Assembly (NCBI GenBank): GCA_020403265.1
Contig: JADBXZ010000009.1
Span: 1-64,000 of the forward strand
Length of the DNA: 64,000 nucleotides
Direction: 5' to 3'
DNA from: Bacteroidota bacterium
GTDB lineage: Bacteria; Bacteroidota; Bacteroidia; B-17B0; Aurantibacillaceae
In this document: one piece after another, positions 56,472-64,000 of the stretch
Position numbering within the stretch: position 1 is the first letter of the stretch
Layout: every line of letters begins with the position of its first letter
Translations under genes and position numbers: made by a program
Notes under the pieces: generated by a model
The model's input: the letters and a program-made list of their open reading frames with translations, nothing else
Told to the model about the DNA's origin: nothing
Database searches by the model: none

Positions 56472-57861
56472 ACATCTTACAATTTACATATTGTTAGTGC
56501 TTAGTTTTTCATTTTTCTCTATTAGCGGACAATCGAATCAGAAAACAACCAAAAAGGATCTCGAGAATAAAAAAAGGCGAATTAATGAGGAGATCGAAGA
56601 AATTAATTCTATGTTAAGTAAAACCAAGGCTATTAAAAAAAGCAGTATTGGTGCGCTTGTAAATATTAATTTAAAAATTGAGAAACGGCAGGAGTTAATA
56701 AGTACAATTAATTCCGAAATTGAAATTTTAAATCGAGACATTAGGAAGAATGACCAAGAGTACAATGCTTTAAAGGCTAATTTATCGAAACTTAAAGCTG
56801 ATTATGCCAAAATGGTTGTTTCCGCTCAAAGGAATCAAGATTCTTACAGCAAATTAATGTTTTTGTTTTCTGCTGATAATTTTAATCAGGCATATACCAG
56901 ACTTAAGTATATGCAACAGTATAATACTTACCGGAAGAAACAAGCGGTTGAAATAACCAAAACTCAGTTAGAAATTTTAAATAAACTCGAAGAGTTAAAA
57001 CAACAACGACATGAGAAAAATGCTTTATTAGGAATTGAAGAAGCTGAAAAGAAAAATCTGGATTCTGAGAAAACCGAACAAGAGGAGGTATTAACAAGTT
57101 TGCAAGCTAAAGAGAAGGAATTGAAACTAGAGTTGGAGAAAAAAAAGCAAGATGCAATAGCATTACAAACTGCAATTAAAAGATTAATAGCAGAGGAAAT
57201 TAAACGTAAAGCTGAAGAAGCTATGAAGGAAGCTCAAGCTAAAGCAGCTCAGAAAGCATTAGCCGATAAGGAAGCTAAAGCTTTAGCAGAAAAATCGAAT
57301 AAAAAAGATAAGAAAGATAAAAAAAATGGCACATCTACTAATAATACGAATACAAACAATGCAGTAGATGTTGCTGATGTTAAACCTACAAAAAAAGAAA
57401 ATCTATTTACACCTGAGTTAACACCTGAAGCAGAGGCATTGAGTGATGACTTTGAAAACAATAAAGGTAAATTACCATGGCCCGTAATGAAAGGTATGAT
57501 ATGTGAAAGTTATGGCGAACATGAGCACCCTGCTATTAAAGGATTTATGATGATGAATAATGGTGTTGAAATCTGTTCAAATAATGGAGCACAAGCAAGA
57601 GCTGTGTTTGCAGGAGAAGTGACCGGGATAACTGTTTCACCCACAGGTGGTAAGTTTGTTATCATAAGACATGGTGAGTATTTGAGCGTTTACACTAATT
57701 TAACAGAGGTTTTTGTTAAAACTGGTCAAAAAATTGCAATTAAGCAGCCAATTGGAACGATAGGTTTTAATGATGATGAGGGTAAATGTGCCATGAATTT
57801 TCAAGTGTGGAAAGGACAAAAAACACTTGACCCGGCAGGGTGGTTAATTAACGCTAGGTAG
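56443..57861 (+). CDS. EnvC-like murein hydrolase activator with degenerate LytM domain
   Basis: 472 aa, overlapping DUF4292 by 29 bp. Signal peptide, then a long coiled coil (residues ~25-265), a Lys/Asn-rich linker, and a LytM (M23) domain from ~345. In active M23 enzymes the zinc ligands are H...D and HxH. Here the equivalents read NNGVEI and MNFQVW, so ligands are missing, while RHGEYLSVYTNL is kept. Like EnvC and NlpD it should activate an amidase at division rather than cut peptidoglycan itself. Confidence 0.88.
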   Translation: MIQLRLRKSKHLTIYILLVLSFSFFSISGQSNQKTTKKDLENKKRRINEEIEEINSMLSKTKAIKKSSIGALVNINLKIEKRQELISTINSEIEILNRDIRKNDQEYNALKANLSKLKADYAKMVVSAQRNQDSYSKLMFLFSADNFNQAYTRLKYMQQYNTYRKKQAVEITKTQLEILNKLEELKQQRHEKNALLGIEEAEKKNLDSEKTEQEEVLTSLQAKEKELKLELEKKKQDAIALQTAIKRLIAEEIKRKAEEAMKEAQAKAAQKALADKEAKALAEKSNKKDKKDKKNGTSTNNTNTNNAVDVADVKPTKKENLFTPELTPEAEALSDDFENNKGKLPWPVMKGMICESYGEHEHPAIKGFMMMNNGVEICSNNGAQARAVFAGEVTGITVSPTGGKFVIIRHGEYLSVYTNLTEVFVKTGQKIAIKQPIGTIGFNDDEGKCAMNFQVWKGQKTLDPAGWLINAR

Positions 57862-57901
57862 GAGAATGCTGAAACATCACTTCTTTTAATCGATTAAGTG
57901 T

Positions 57902-58402
57902 TTAATTAAACTTTAAATAGTAATAATTAGTTAATAATACCTGTTCAGTTTTAAGATCAAGTAATTCTAAATTAATTTGATTAATTGGAGTGTTGCAAAC
58001 GCCGTTAATTTGAGATTTTAATTTAAATTTCTTATTAGAAGTTGCATTAATCATATCTACTGCCTTTTCAAATATTAATTGGTATTGTAGTCCTTTAGAG
58101 TACTTTAAATATATTAAACTATCATTGTTTAGAGAGATGAACACTCCGTTGTAACTGTTAATCACATAACGTTTTTTAAGACTATCAGGAACAATGTAAA
58201 CAAAAATGTTACTAGTGAAAGTTTCTTTCATTAAACTATCAGAAATTGCACCGGTTTTATAAAACACAAAAAGGGTATTTTCCTTTTTAAACTTAATCTT
58301 TTGCTGAGCTTTAATTTGGAAGAACAAAAATAGAGGGAATAAAATCAAAAGATATGAGTTACTCTTTTTCAATTTCTCTCTTAACTTCTTGAATTTGTTC
58401 AT
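57902..58402 (-). CDS. Secreted protein, unknown function
   Basis: 166 aa. N-terminal charged stretch and hydrophobic segment (residues ~17-32, cleavage near IKAQ), then a beta-rich domain without recognisable motifs. Its start overlaps the tatA 3' end by 44 bp; a later start is possible but the signal peptide begins near this one. Confidence 0.6.
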   Translation of the reverse strand: MNKFKKLREKLKKSNSYLLILFPLFLFFQIKAQQKIKFKKENTLFVFYKTGAISDSLMKETFTSNIFVYIVPDSLKKRYVINSYNGVFISLNNDSLIYLKYSKGLQYQLIFEKAVDMINATSNKKFKLKSQINGVCNTPINQINLELLDLKTEQVLLTNYYYLKFN

Positions 58403-58613
58403 TTATCTGCTCAGTTAAACCACCGGTTCCATTTTGAATGTCTTTTTGTATATTGTTTGTAGCATCTTTAAATTCACGAATACCTTTACCTAAAGTTTTG
58501 GCAATTCCCGGAATTCCTTTACCGCCAAATAACAACAATACAACAAAAAGTATTAGTACCACTTCACTGCCGCCTAAATTCAAAAAAAGAATGATGTGTT
58601 GAAGATTAATCAT
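58359..58613 (-). CDS. tatA: Twin-arginine translocase subunit TatA
   Basis: 84 aa. Single N-terminal membrane helix ([19 protein letters not shown], in part), the [21 protein letters not shown] hinge and amphipathic helix (in part), and a charged C-terminal tail. It forms the pore for folded-protein export. tatC is not in the window. It is 2 bp downstream of a 34-codon membrane ORF. Confidence 0.93.
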   Translation of the reverse strand: MINLQHIILFLNLGGSEVVLILFVVLLLFGGKGIPGIAKTLGKGIREFKDATNNIQKDIQNGTGGLTEQINEQIQEVKREIEKE

Positions 58614-58615
58614 GA

Positions 58616-58720
58616 TTACTTCTTTCGCATAAATTTATATACAGTTATAGCACCTCCAATAAATACAATCCCTACAAATACAATGATAAAATAATCACCG
58701 TAGCTCATTTCTTGTTGCAT
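58616..58720 (-). CDS. 34-residue single-span membrane protein next to tatA
   Basis: The frame from ATG 58720 to TAA 58616 encodes 34 residues: a short polar N-terminus, a hydrophobic helix ([18 protein letters not shown]) and a basic tail MRKK. It ends 2 bp before the tatA start on the same strand. The membrane-helix composition and the position support a real gene. Confidence 0.5.
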   Translation of the reverse strand: MQQEMSYGDYFIIVFVGIVFIGGAITVYKFMRKK

Positions 58721-58747
58721 TCGGTAAAGTTACGAAAATGATTTTAA

Positions 58748-59305
58748 TTAACTCCTTATTTCGCGTTCTCTTATTTTTTGGGCTGGATTCCCTTGGTATA
58801 TGCAAAATGCCGGTACAGAGGATGTAGCAACGCTGCCAACTGTTAAAATACTATGACTTCCCAACCTTACCCCTGGGCAAACAACAGCCTGTGCTCCAAC
58901 CCAAGCCCCTTCCTCAATAGTTATATTACCAACCATTAAATCAAAAGTTGATTTTTTATAGTTGTGATTACCGCATAGTAACATAGCTCCCTGCGATATA
59001 CATGAATTATCAAGTAATTTTATCTGTCCTAGGTTATCTATCCAAGCATGTTCGCCAATCCAAACATAGTTACCTACTGTAAGGTTCCAAGGGTATTTTA
59101 TTGATACATGTGGTTTTATTACTACTCCTTTACCAATTTTTGCTCCGAATAATTTTAATAATATTCTTTTGATTCCATAAAACGGGAATGAAGATTTAAA
59201 AAAGACAATATTTGTGTAATACCAGAAACCTCGTTTGACGAGATTAGCACCTGGCTTATACCAGTCATTGTTAAATTTACTTAGGTCTGTTTTGTATGCA
59301 TTCAT
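58748..59305 (-). CDS. WcaF-like acetyltransferase (hexapeptide repeat)
   Basis: 185 aa. Left-handed beta-helix with the repeat run IGKGVVIKPHVSIKYPWNLTVG (in part), the catalytic-type His in CGNHNY and GAWVGAQAVVCPGVRLG (in part). It resembles colanic acid acetyltransferase WcaF. It probably O-acetylates a surface polysaccharide sugar. Overlaps the glycosyltransferase gene by 29 bp; part of the polysaccharide operon. Confidence 0.88.
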   Translation of the reverse strand: MNAYKTDLSKFNNDWYKPGANLVKRGFWYYTNIVFFKSSFPFYGIKRILLKLFGAKIGKGVVIKPHVSIKYPWNLTVGNYVWIGEHAWIDNLGQIKLLDNSCISQGAMLLCGNHNYKKSTFDLMVGNITIEEGAWVGAQAVVCPGVRLGSHSILTVGSVATSSVPAFCIYQGNPAQKIREREIRS

Positions 59306-60455
59306 TAAAGTTTGTAATATAATTTTTGATCGTTGAAGCTAAATTTAATTTTTCACTAATATACAAATTACATTTTTTTCTAAGTGCTAAAAATTCTCCA
59401 TCTGACATTGCTGCATAAAATTCTATCGCATTAATCATTTCATTTTCATTATTTTCATCTAAGTTGAATCCAACCTGAGATTCTTGTAAATTTAGCCACG
59501 GAGTATTATTACTTATAATAACTGTGCACCCGCTTAAAAGACTTTCAACGATGGAATGACCGAAGTTTTCATTCATAGTTGGTAGCAATAAACAATCTTC
59601 TTGGAATAAAGCATCTTGAACCTGATTAAAGTTTAGTTTACCTTTATACTGAACACGCACATGCTTGGGTAATTTGTTAATTGCCTCTAAAATTGTTTCC
59701 CAATATTTTTGATCTTCGATGTTTCCGTATATATTGTAGTTAATTTTATAACTGCTTGATACTTTTTGGAGGTAGTTAATTGCTAAATGAAGATTTTTAA
59801 CCTTTGAAATTCTTGAGAGGTAAAAAAGATTTAATTCGTTTTTTGGTTTTTTTCGATCACCAAATGAGGCTGTTCCGGAGTTAAAGTTAGGCAATACCAA
59901 TACGTTTTTCGAATTGTATTTTGCTTCAATTTCCTGTTTTTCAATGTATGAACTAGCCTGGAAGTAGATGTTAGAATGCCAATTTAATAATTTAGAAATA
60001 ACAATGAAAAGTTGTTTTTTTAGAGGTTTTATTTTAAGTGCGCCATTACTGAGCATCCCCCTAGGGGCCAGTAATATATTGCAGTTAAATCTTGCTTTAT
60101 TCCTCAGAATATTTAATGAGAAAGGCCATGACCAAAAACTATTTAAGTAGAGTAGGTCTGGTTGTAGTTTAATGATACATAATATAATATTACTATTTAA
60201 TTTAGAATCAACGCTGTGATAAAAGTAGTTAACATGATCTTTGTTTATCCAAATGTTTGGAGTAATTTCAGAATAAGTCCGGCTTGAATTTAAGTCTTGG
60301 TTGGTAGTAATAACATAAAAATCAAATGAACTTTTTAAAACCTCTATCAGGCTATATAAGGATTTAACTGGCCCACCTGCGTTATTTCCAGGAAGATACC
60401 ACTGTGTTAGTATAGCGATTTTTGGTTTACTCAATTTCAAGTTTATTTGCTTCAA
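59277..60455 (-). CDS. Glycosyltransferase family 4
   Basis: 392 aa. GT-B fold: LTQWYLPGNNAGGPVKSLYSL at the acceptor side (in part), LYLSRISKVKNLHLAI in the donor domain, and PTMNENFGHSIVESL as the EX7E motif. The operon context points to exopolysaccharide or LPS synthesis. Overlaps asnB by 29 bp. Confidence 0.88.
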   Translation of the reverse strand: MKQINLKLSKPKIAILTQWYLPGNNAGGPVKSLYSLIEVLKSSFDFYVITTNQDLNSSRTYSEITPNIWINKDHVNYFYHSVDSKLNSNIILCIIKLQPDLLYLNSFWSWPFSLNILRNKARFNCNILLAPRGMLSNGALKIKPLKKQLFIVISKLLNWHSNIYFQASSYIEKQEIEAKYNSKNVLVLPNFNSGTASFGDRKKPKNELNLFYLSRISKVKNLHLAINYLQKVSSSYKINYNIYGNIEDQKYWETILEAINKLPKHVRVQYKGKLNFNQVQDALFQEDCLLLPTMNENFGHSIVESLLSGCTVIISNNTPWLNLQESQVGFNLDENNENEMINAIEFYAAMSDGEFLALRKKCNLYISEKLNLASTIKNYITNFNECIQNRPK

Positions 60456-62301
60456 TCCAATAATTTAAAACAACAAAATGCCAAATACGACTCCAAGATA
60501 CCGTTTTCTTATTGCTTAGAAAATCACTCCAGAGCTCCAGTATTTTACCTTTTTGAAATATTTCTTTTTTCTCAAGTTCTTTAATGTTGCTTTCACAAAA
60601 ACTTTTTAATTCGTTTTGTAACCAAAATTTCCAAGGCAATGTAAACCCCATTTTTTTACGATGAATTATTTCATCTGGTAAAATGTTCTTTAAACTGTCT
60701 GTCAAGAGTTTTTTTGGAGTAGTAGGATATTTATATTTATCAGGAACATTTAAAACAAAGTCTACCAAATTAGAGTCTAAAAATGGCTCTCTAACTTCAA
60801 GCGCAACTGCCATGCTCATTTGATCTGTGTCTTTTAACAAAGTGTTGCTTAAATAGCTTGAAATTTCATTTATACTTATAGCGCTTAGTAAGTAATCTGG
60901 ATGTATTGATTTTATTAGATGATCAGGAAACTTTAATTCTGTTTTAGCAATAGAATTTAGTTGACTTTTTCCGAACAAGGAACGATTTAAATGATAAGCA
61001 TTAACTAAGTTTATGGTTGGAAGTGATAAAACATCATTGAGCTTTAGATTTTTTATAGATTTTTCTTTAAGTAGTAATCCTTTTCCGATCCCTTTTCTAA
61101 CAAAACCGGGAAAGGCATTTAACCATGATTTGTTTTGTAGTTTATAAAGATTTTTAAAAAGATCATAACCGGCAAAAAGCTCGTCACCGCCAATTCCACT
61201 CATTGCCATTGTAATTCCGGCTTCCTTTGTTGCTTTTGATACAATGTATGTATTAATGCCGTCTCCTCCCGGATTATCCATTTTGTTAAGAGCTTCAGGA
61301 AGCATTTTTAAAAAATCTGTTGGGCGGAGTTTTATTTCAATGTGTTTTGTGTTGTATTTCTTCGCTATTAGTTTAGCATATAGGCTCTCTGAAAATTCAC
61401 TTTCATCAAAACTTATATTAAAGGTATTAACCGGCTCAGTACTAATGTTACTCATGATCCCAACAATAGCACTTGAATCAATTCCTCCCGATAAAAAAGC
61501 ACCAAAAGGGACATCAGCCTCCAATCTTTGTTGAACCGCATGATGTAGTAATTCACTAATTTTTTGTGTGGTTTCCTCGTAGGTTAATACTTGGTTTGGT
61601 TGAATATTTAGCTTATAGTACTTTGTTACGATAGGCTTAGTACCATCGTATTCGATGTAACTTCCGGGTTCTAATTGCTTTATTCCTTTAACTATGGTAT
61701 TGGGATAAGAAATAGCCTGAAATTGAGCGTATTCAGGTAATACAGTTTTGTTTAGTGTAAACCTTTTAAAATCTGAATTTAAAATAGCTCTTATTTCACT
61801 GGAGAAAACAAATCCTTCTTCGGAATAATGATAATAGAGTGGTTTAACACCATATCGGTCTCTTGCAATAAAAGTTTTTTGAGTTTTACTATCGTAAACT
61901 GCAAAGGCAAACATCCCATTAAAGTACTTTAAACAATCAGTTCCCCACCTCATGTAAGCAGCTAAAACTACTTCAGTATCGGATTGAGTTTGAAAAAAAT
62001 GTGGTTGCGAAGAAGATCCTATTACGCTTTGCTGTAATGTTAATTTTAATTGCTTGTAGTTATATAATTCGCCATTATAAACAATTATATACCTTTTATC
62101 ATTTGAATAAAACGGCTGATTACTTTCAGGTGATAAATCTATAATTGAGAGTCTGGTGTGGCCAAGAGAAATAAATTCGTCATTAAATGTGGCGTTAGCG
62201 TCAGGGCCACGATGTGCCAAGAGGTCATTCATTTTTAGAATGAATTTGCGCCTTTCATTGGCAGGTATTGACTTACTGATTATTCCGTTTATTCCACACA
62301 T
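60427..62301 (-). CDS. asnB: Asparagine synthase (glutamine-hydrolysing)-like amidotransferase
   Basis: 624 aa. Cys2 after the initiator Met (MCGINGII) is the glutaminase nucleophile; the synthase domain has the SGGIDSS pyrophosphate loop and GIGGDELFAGYD. In polysaccharide clusters such proteins often amidate a sugar acid rather than aspartate, which may be the case here. Confidence 0.9.
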   Translation of the reverse strand: MCGINGIISKSIPANERRKFILKMNDLLAHRGPDANATFNDEFISLGHTRLSIIDLSPESNQPFYSNDKRYIIVYNGELYNYKQLKLTLQQSVIGSSSQPHFFQTQSDTEVVLAAYMRWGTDCLKYFNGMFAFAVYDSKTQKTFIARDRYGVKPLYYHYSEEGFVFSSEIRAILNSDFKRFTLNKTVLPEYAQFQAISYPNTIVKGIKQLEPGSYIEYDGTKPIVTKYYKLNIQPNQVLTYEETTQKISELLHHAVQQRLEADVPFGAFLSGGIDSSAIVGIMSNISTEPVNTFNISFDESEFSESLYAKLIAKKYNTKHIEIKLRPTDFLKMLPEALNKMDNPGGDGINTYIVSKATKEAGITMAMSGIGGDELFAGYDLFKNLYKLQNKSWLNAFPGFVRKGIGKGLLLKEKSIKNLKLNDVLSLPTINLVNAYHLNRSLFGKSQLNSIAKTELKFPDHLIKSIHPDYLLSAISINEISSYLSNTLLKDTDQMSMAVALEVREPFLDSNLVDFVLNVPDKYKYPTTPKKLLTDSLKNILPDEIIHRKKMGFTLPWKFWLQNELKSFCESNIKELEKKEIFQKGKILELWSDFLSNKKTVSWSRIWHFVVLNYWIEANKLEIE

Positions 62302-62306
62302 TTTAC

Positions 62307-63656
62307 TTAAAGCGCGGTTTCAAGATGCTGATTATCAATTTTTTCTTTTTCTTGAAGTGTTGCCTCTTCATTAAGCATGTTTACGTAATTGTAATAATAC
62401 ATCCAGCAAAAAAAGAAGAATCCTGCTAAGGAATAATTTCCTTGTCGTAGGTATTGTAAAAATATCACAATGAAAATAGCGTTACTGATTAGCCAATATT
62501 CTTCTTGCATCACGTCGCCGACTCGAGGTTTACTGATGTAAAAATTAAACATAAAGAAAAGAAGAAAGCCAATCCCAATAAGTCCAACTTCTGATAAAGT
62601 TCTTAAGAAAGTTGAATTAGCATCCGCAGCATTAAATTGATAGTTACCACCTAATTGAGCAGTTAGATTATACTTTTTAAAAGCTATTTCATGAGAGCCT
62701 AATCCACTACCAAAAAGATAGTTATTTTCTAAATTTTTCATGGCAACATAGTAATTATTATACAAAACAAAAGAGGAGCCGTGTATATTTCGTATTAAAC
62801 TAGTTGCTCTTGCTCTACTTGCTTTTTTATTTAAAACTTGATCATCATCATCTAACATGCCTTCAATAAATGTTTTATTCAAACCATCTAATCTAAGTCT
62901 AAAGTCTTTTGATGAATTATAAGTATATATGAAGGCAATGATGATAATAGGTATTGTAGCCAGAAAGTATTTAATTGCCCCAAAATTTAAACTGATTAGT
63001 ATTATGCTTAAAAAAATTCCAATAAACGCTAGGCTTGATGAAGATAATAGATAACAAATTAAAATAACAACTGCTTTTGGAAAATCGATAAGTGTTGTTC
63101 GTGGTTTAATTAATTTGTAAATACTTACAAAGGCAGCTGGAGCATGTGTTGTGCCGAGATAGGATGCTTCTGCATGGATTGAGTTGACACGAATGCCAAA
63201 ACCTCCTAAGCTGAAATTCCATTTATTTAAACTTAAGGTTCCTCTAAAGTAATAACCCTGTTCGAACCCAATTAAGAATGATACAAACTGAAAAATACCT
63301 AAACATGATATTAAAAAAACACCGGTAAGATATTTTTTAAAAACTAGTTTTACATCATAGTTATAGTAATGCATCACATATTGGTAAAAGACTAGGTTGA
63401 TGGTTATATTTAAAAAAATTTTTAAAAAATTATTAATAGTGTTATTTCCGATAAGGATATTAAACACACCAAACAAAATTAATGGAATGAGAATGTATAG
63501 GTTTGGTGTGTAAAATGGAAATTTGATTGCAAAAATGATCAATAAAAGAATAAGAGGGGCATAACTGTAGTAAAATTCAAAGGGTTCTCTAAAAAGTATA
63601 GCAGCAGTACTGAAAAAATTACTGAAAATTCCGATATCAATAAGAATACTTAACAT
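62307..63656 (-). CDS. O-antigen polymerase/ligase-like membrane protein
   Basis: 449 aa, about 11-12 hydrophobic helices with one large outer loop (residues ~245-340: FRLRLDGLNKTFIEGMLDDDD ... in part). This is the Wzy/WaaL layout. It polymerises or ligates lipid-linked repeat units. It starts in TAATG overlap with murB and ends 5 bp before asnB. Confidence 0.8.
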   Translation of the reverse strand: MLSILIDIGIFSNFFSTAAILFREPFEFYYSYAPLILLLIIFAIKFPFYTPNLYILIPLILFGVFNILIGNNTINNFLKIFLNITINLVFYQYVMHYYNYDVKLVFKKYLTGVFLISCLGIFQFVSFLIGFEQGYYFRGTLSLNKWNFSLGGFGIRVNSIHAEASYLGTTHAPAAFVSIYKLIKPRTTLIDFPKAVVILICYLLSSSSLAFIGIFLSIILISLNFGAIKYFLATIPIIIIAFIYTYNSSKDFRLRLDGLNKTFIEGMLDDDDQVLNKKASRARATSLIRNIHGSSFVLYNNYYVAMKNLENNYLFGSGLGSHEIAFKKYNLTAQLGGNYQFNAADANSTFLRTLSEVGLIGIGFLLFFMFNFYISKPRVGDVMQEEYWLISNAIFIVIFLQYLRQGNYSLAGFFFFCWMYYYNYVNMLNEEATLQEKEKIDNQHLETAL

Positions 63657-64000
63657 TAAATGATGTTGACCTCTCTTTCGAGGTTAACCCCAAATTTATT
63701 AAATACTTTTTGTATAACATAATTTGAGAGTTCTAATACATCTTTACCCGAACAATTACCTTTGTTAACGAGAACCAGAGCCTGTTTTACATGCACAGCC
63801 GCATTATTTATTTCGAACCCTTTTAAGCCACATTCCTCTATTAACCAGCCGGCCGCCAATTTGTATTTATTCTCAGGTAAAGCATAAGATACTAATTTAG
63901 GAAATACTTTTTTTAGATTCTCATGTTTTTCCGCATCAATCTCTGGATTTTTAAAAAAACTACCAGCATTACCTAACTCTTTAGGATTGGGCAGCTTACT
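63656..64000 (-). CDS. murB: UDP-N-acetylenolpyruvoylglucosamine reductase MurB, 5' part outside window
   Basis: 115 codons of the C-terminal part, open to base 64000. GNAGSFFKNP is the MurB substrate-binding motif with the catalytic Ser, AAGWLIEECGLKG and LVNKGNCSGKDVLEL follow. It reduces enolpyruvyl-UDP-GlcNAc to UDP-MurNAc. Its stop overlaps the start of the O-antigen-polymerase-like gene by one base. Confidence 0.93.
   Translation of the reverse strand, partial: SKLPNPKELGNAGSFFKNPEIDAEKHENLKKVFPKLVSYALPENKYKLAAGWLIEECGLKGFEINNAAVHVKQALVLVNKGNCSGKDVLELSNYVIQKVFNKFGVNLEREVNII

Noticed and set aside
1-64000. tRNA, rRNA, insertion sequences, phage genes or attachment sites
   Set aside because: I looked for T-loop-like GTTCRA stretches in gaps, terminal inverted repeats and transposase motifs and saw none.

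Overview
The window is an AT-rich stretch of a Bacteroidota chromosome. The evidence is type IX secretion (T9SS) C-terminal sorting domains on at least two secreted proteins, a bacillithiol gene (bshA), TonB-receptor/carboxypeptidase-regulatory-domain architecture, MoxR-DUF58-transglutaminase genes, and TAnnTTT(G)-type promoter boxes in place of the usual -10 element. Ribosome-binding sites are poor and TTG starts are frequent. I see no mobile element, CRISPR array, rRNA or tRNA. Genes are densely packed, and no gap between genes exceeds 300 bp; the longest is 298 bp at 39846-40143. I cannot place the organism below phylum.

Layout. 1-7640: secreted and envelope proteins (a truncated extracellular protein, and a cytochrome c / copper monooxygenase-like T9SS protein), a SanA/YdcF protein, RecQ and two uncharacterised proteins. 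7743-15276: nucleoside transporter, PAP2 phosphatase, a second QueA-like protein, KdsB, a DUF1571 protein with a LysM-like insert, and a membrane pyrophosphatase fused to a periplasmic YceI domain. 15400-33240: mostly housekeeping genes: a flavoprotein without its redox cysteines, a two-component pair, a GT39-like transferase, a LuxE-like protein, QueE and QueA (queuosine), BshA, an orphan PhoB-like regulator, a CTP protease overlapping DHFR, IspD, a peptide-binding lipoprotein, exonuclease III and TruB.

33259-36702 is the most interesting part. It encodes an ECF sigma factor, a small zinc-binding anti-sigma factor, a 116-residue secreted peptide with six Cys in a KCGEKK repeat array, an MNIO (DUF692) enzyme, its DUF2063-type partner and a DoxX membrane protein. 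This is the gene order of the HvfABCD / bufferin systems, in which Cys residues of EGKCG motifs are modified to copper-binding heterocycles. The precursor has one exact EGKCGE motif and a run of diverged copies.

36870-41814: a TonB-dependent receptor and a T9SS-sorted protein. Each is preceded by a tandem array of 11-bp (G/T)TAA(A)C repeats lying in the same phase relative to a TTTGCC box, which suggests a shared PhoB-type regulator. 42457-45062: SpoIIE-type phosphatase, a response regulator with a pseudo-receiver, and small secreted proteins. 45214-52223: a DUF58-transglutaminase-MoxR-TPR operon. 52251-57861: 2H phosphoesterase, sugar nucleotidyltransferase, TPR lipoprotein, DUF4292 lipoprotein and an EnvC-like amidase activator. 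57902-64000 (minus strand): TatA with a 34-codon neighbour, then surface polysaccharide genes (acetyltransferase, glycosyltransferase, asparagine-synthase-like, O-antigen polymerase-like) and the 3' part of murB.
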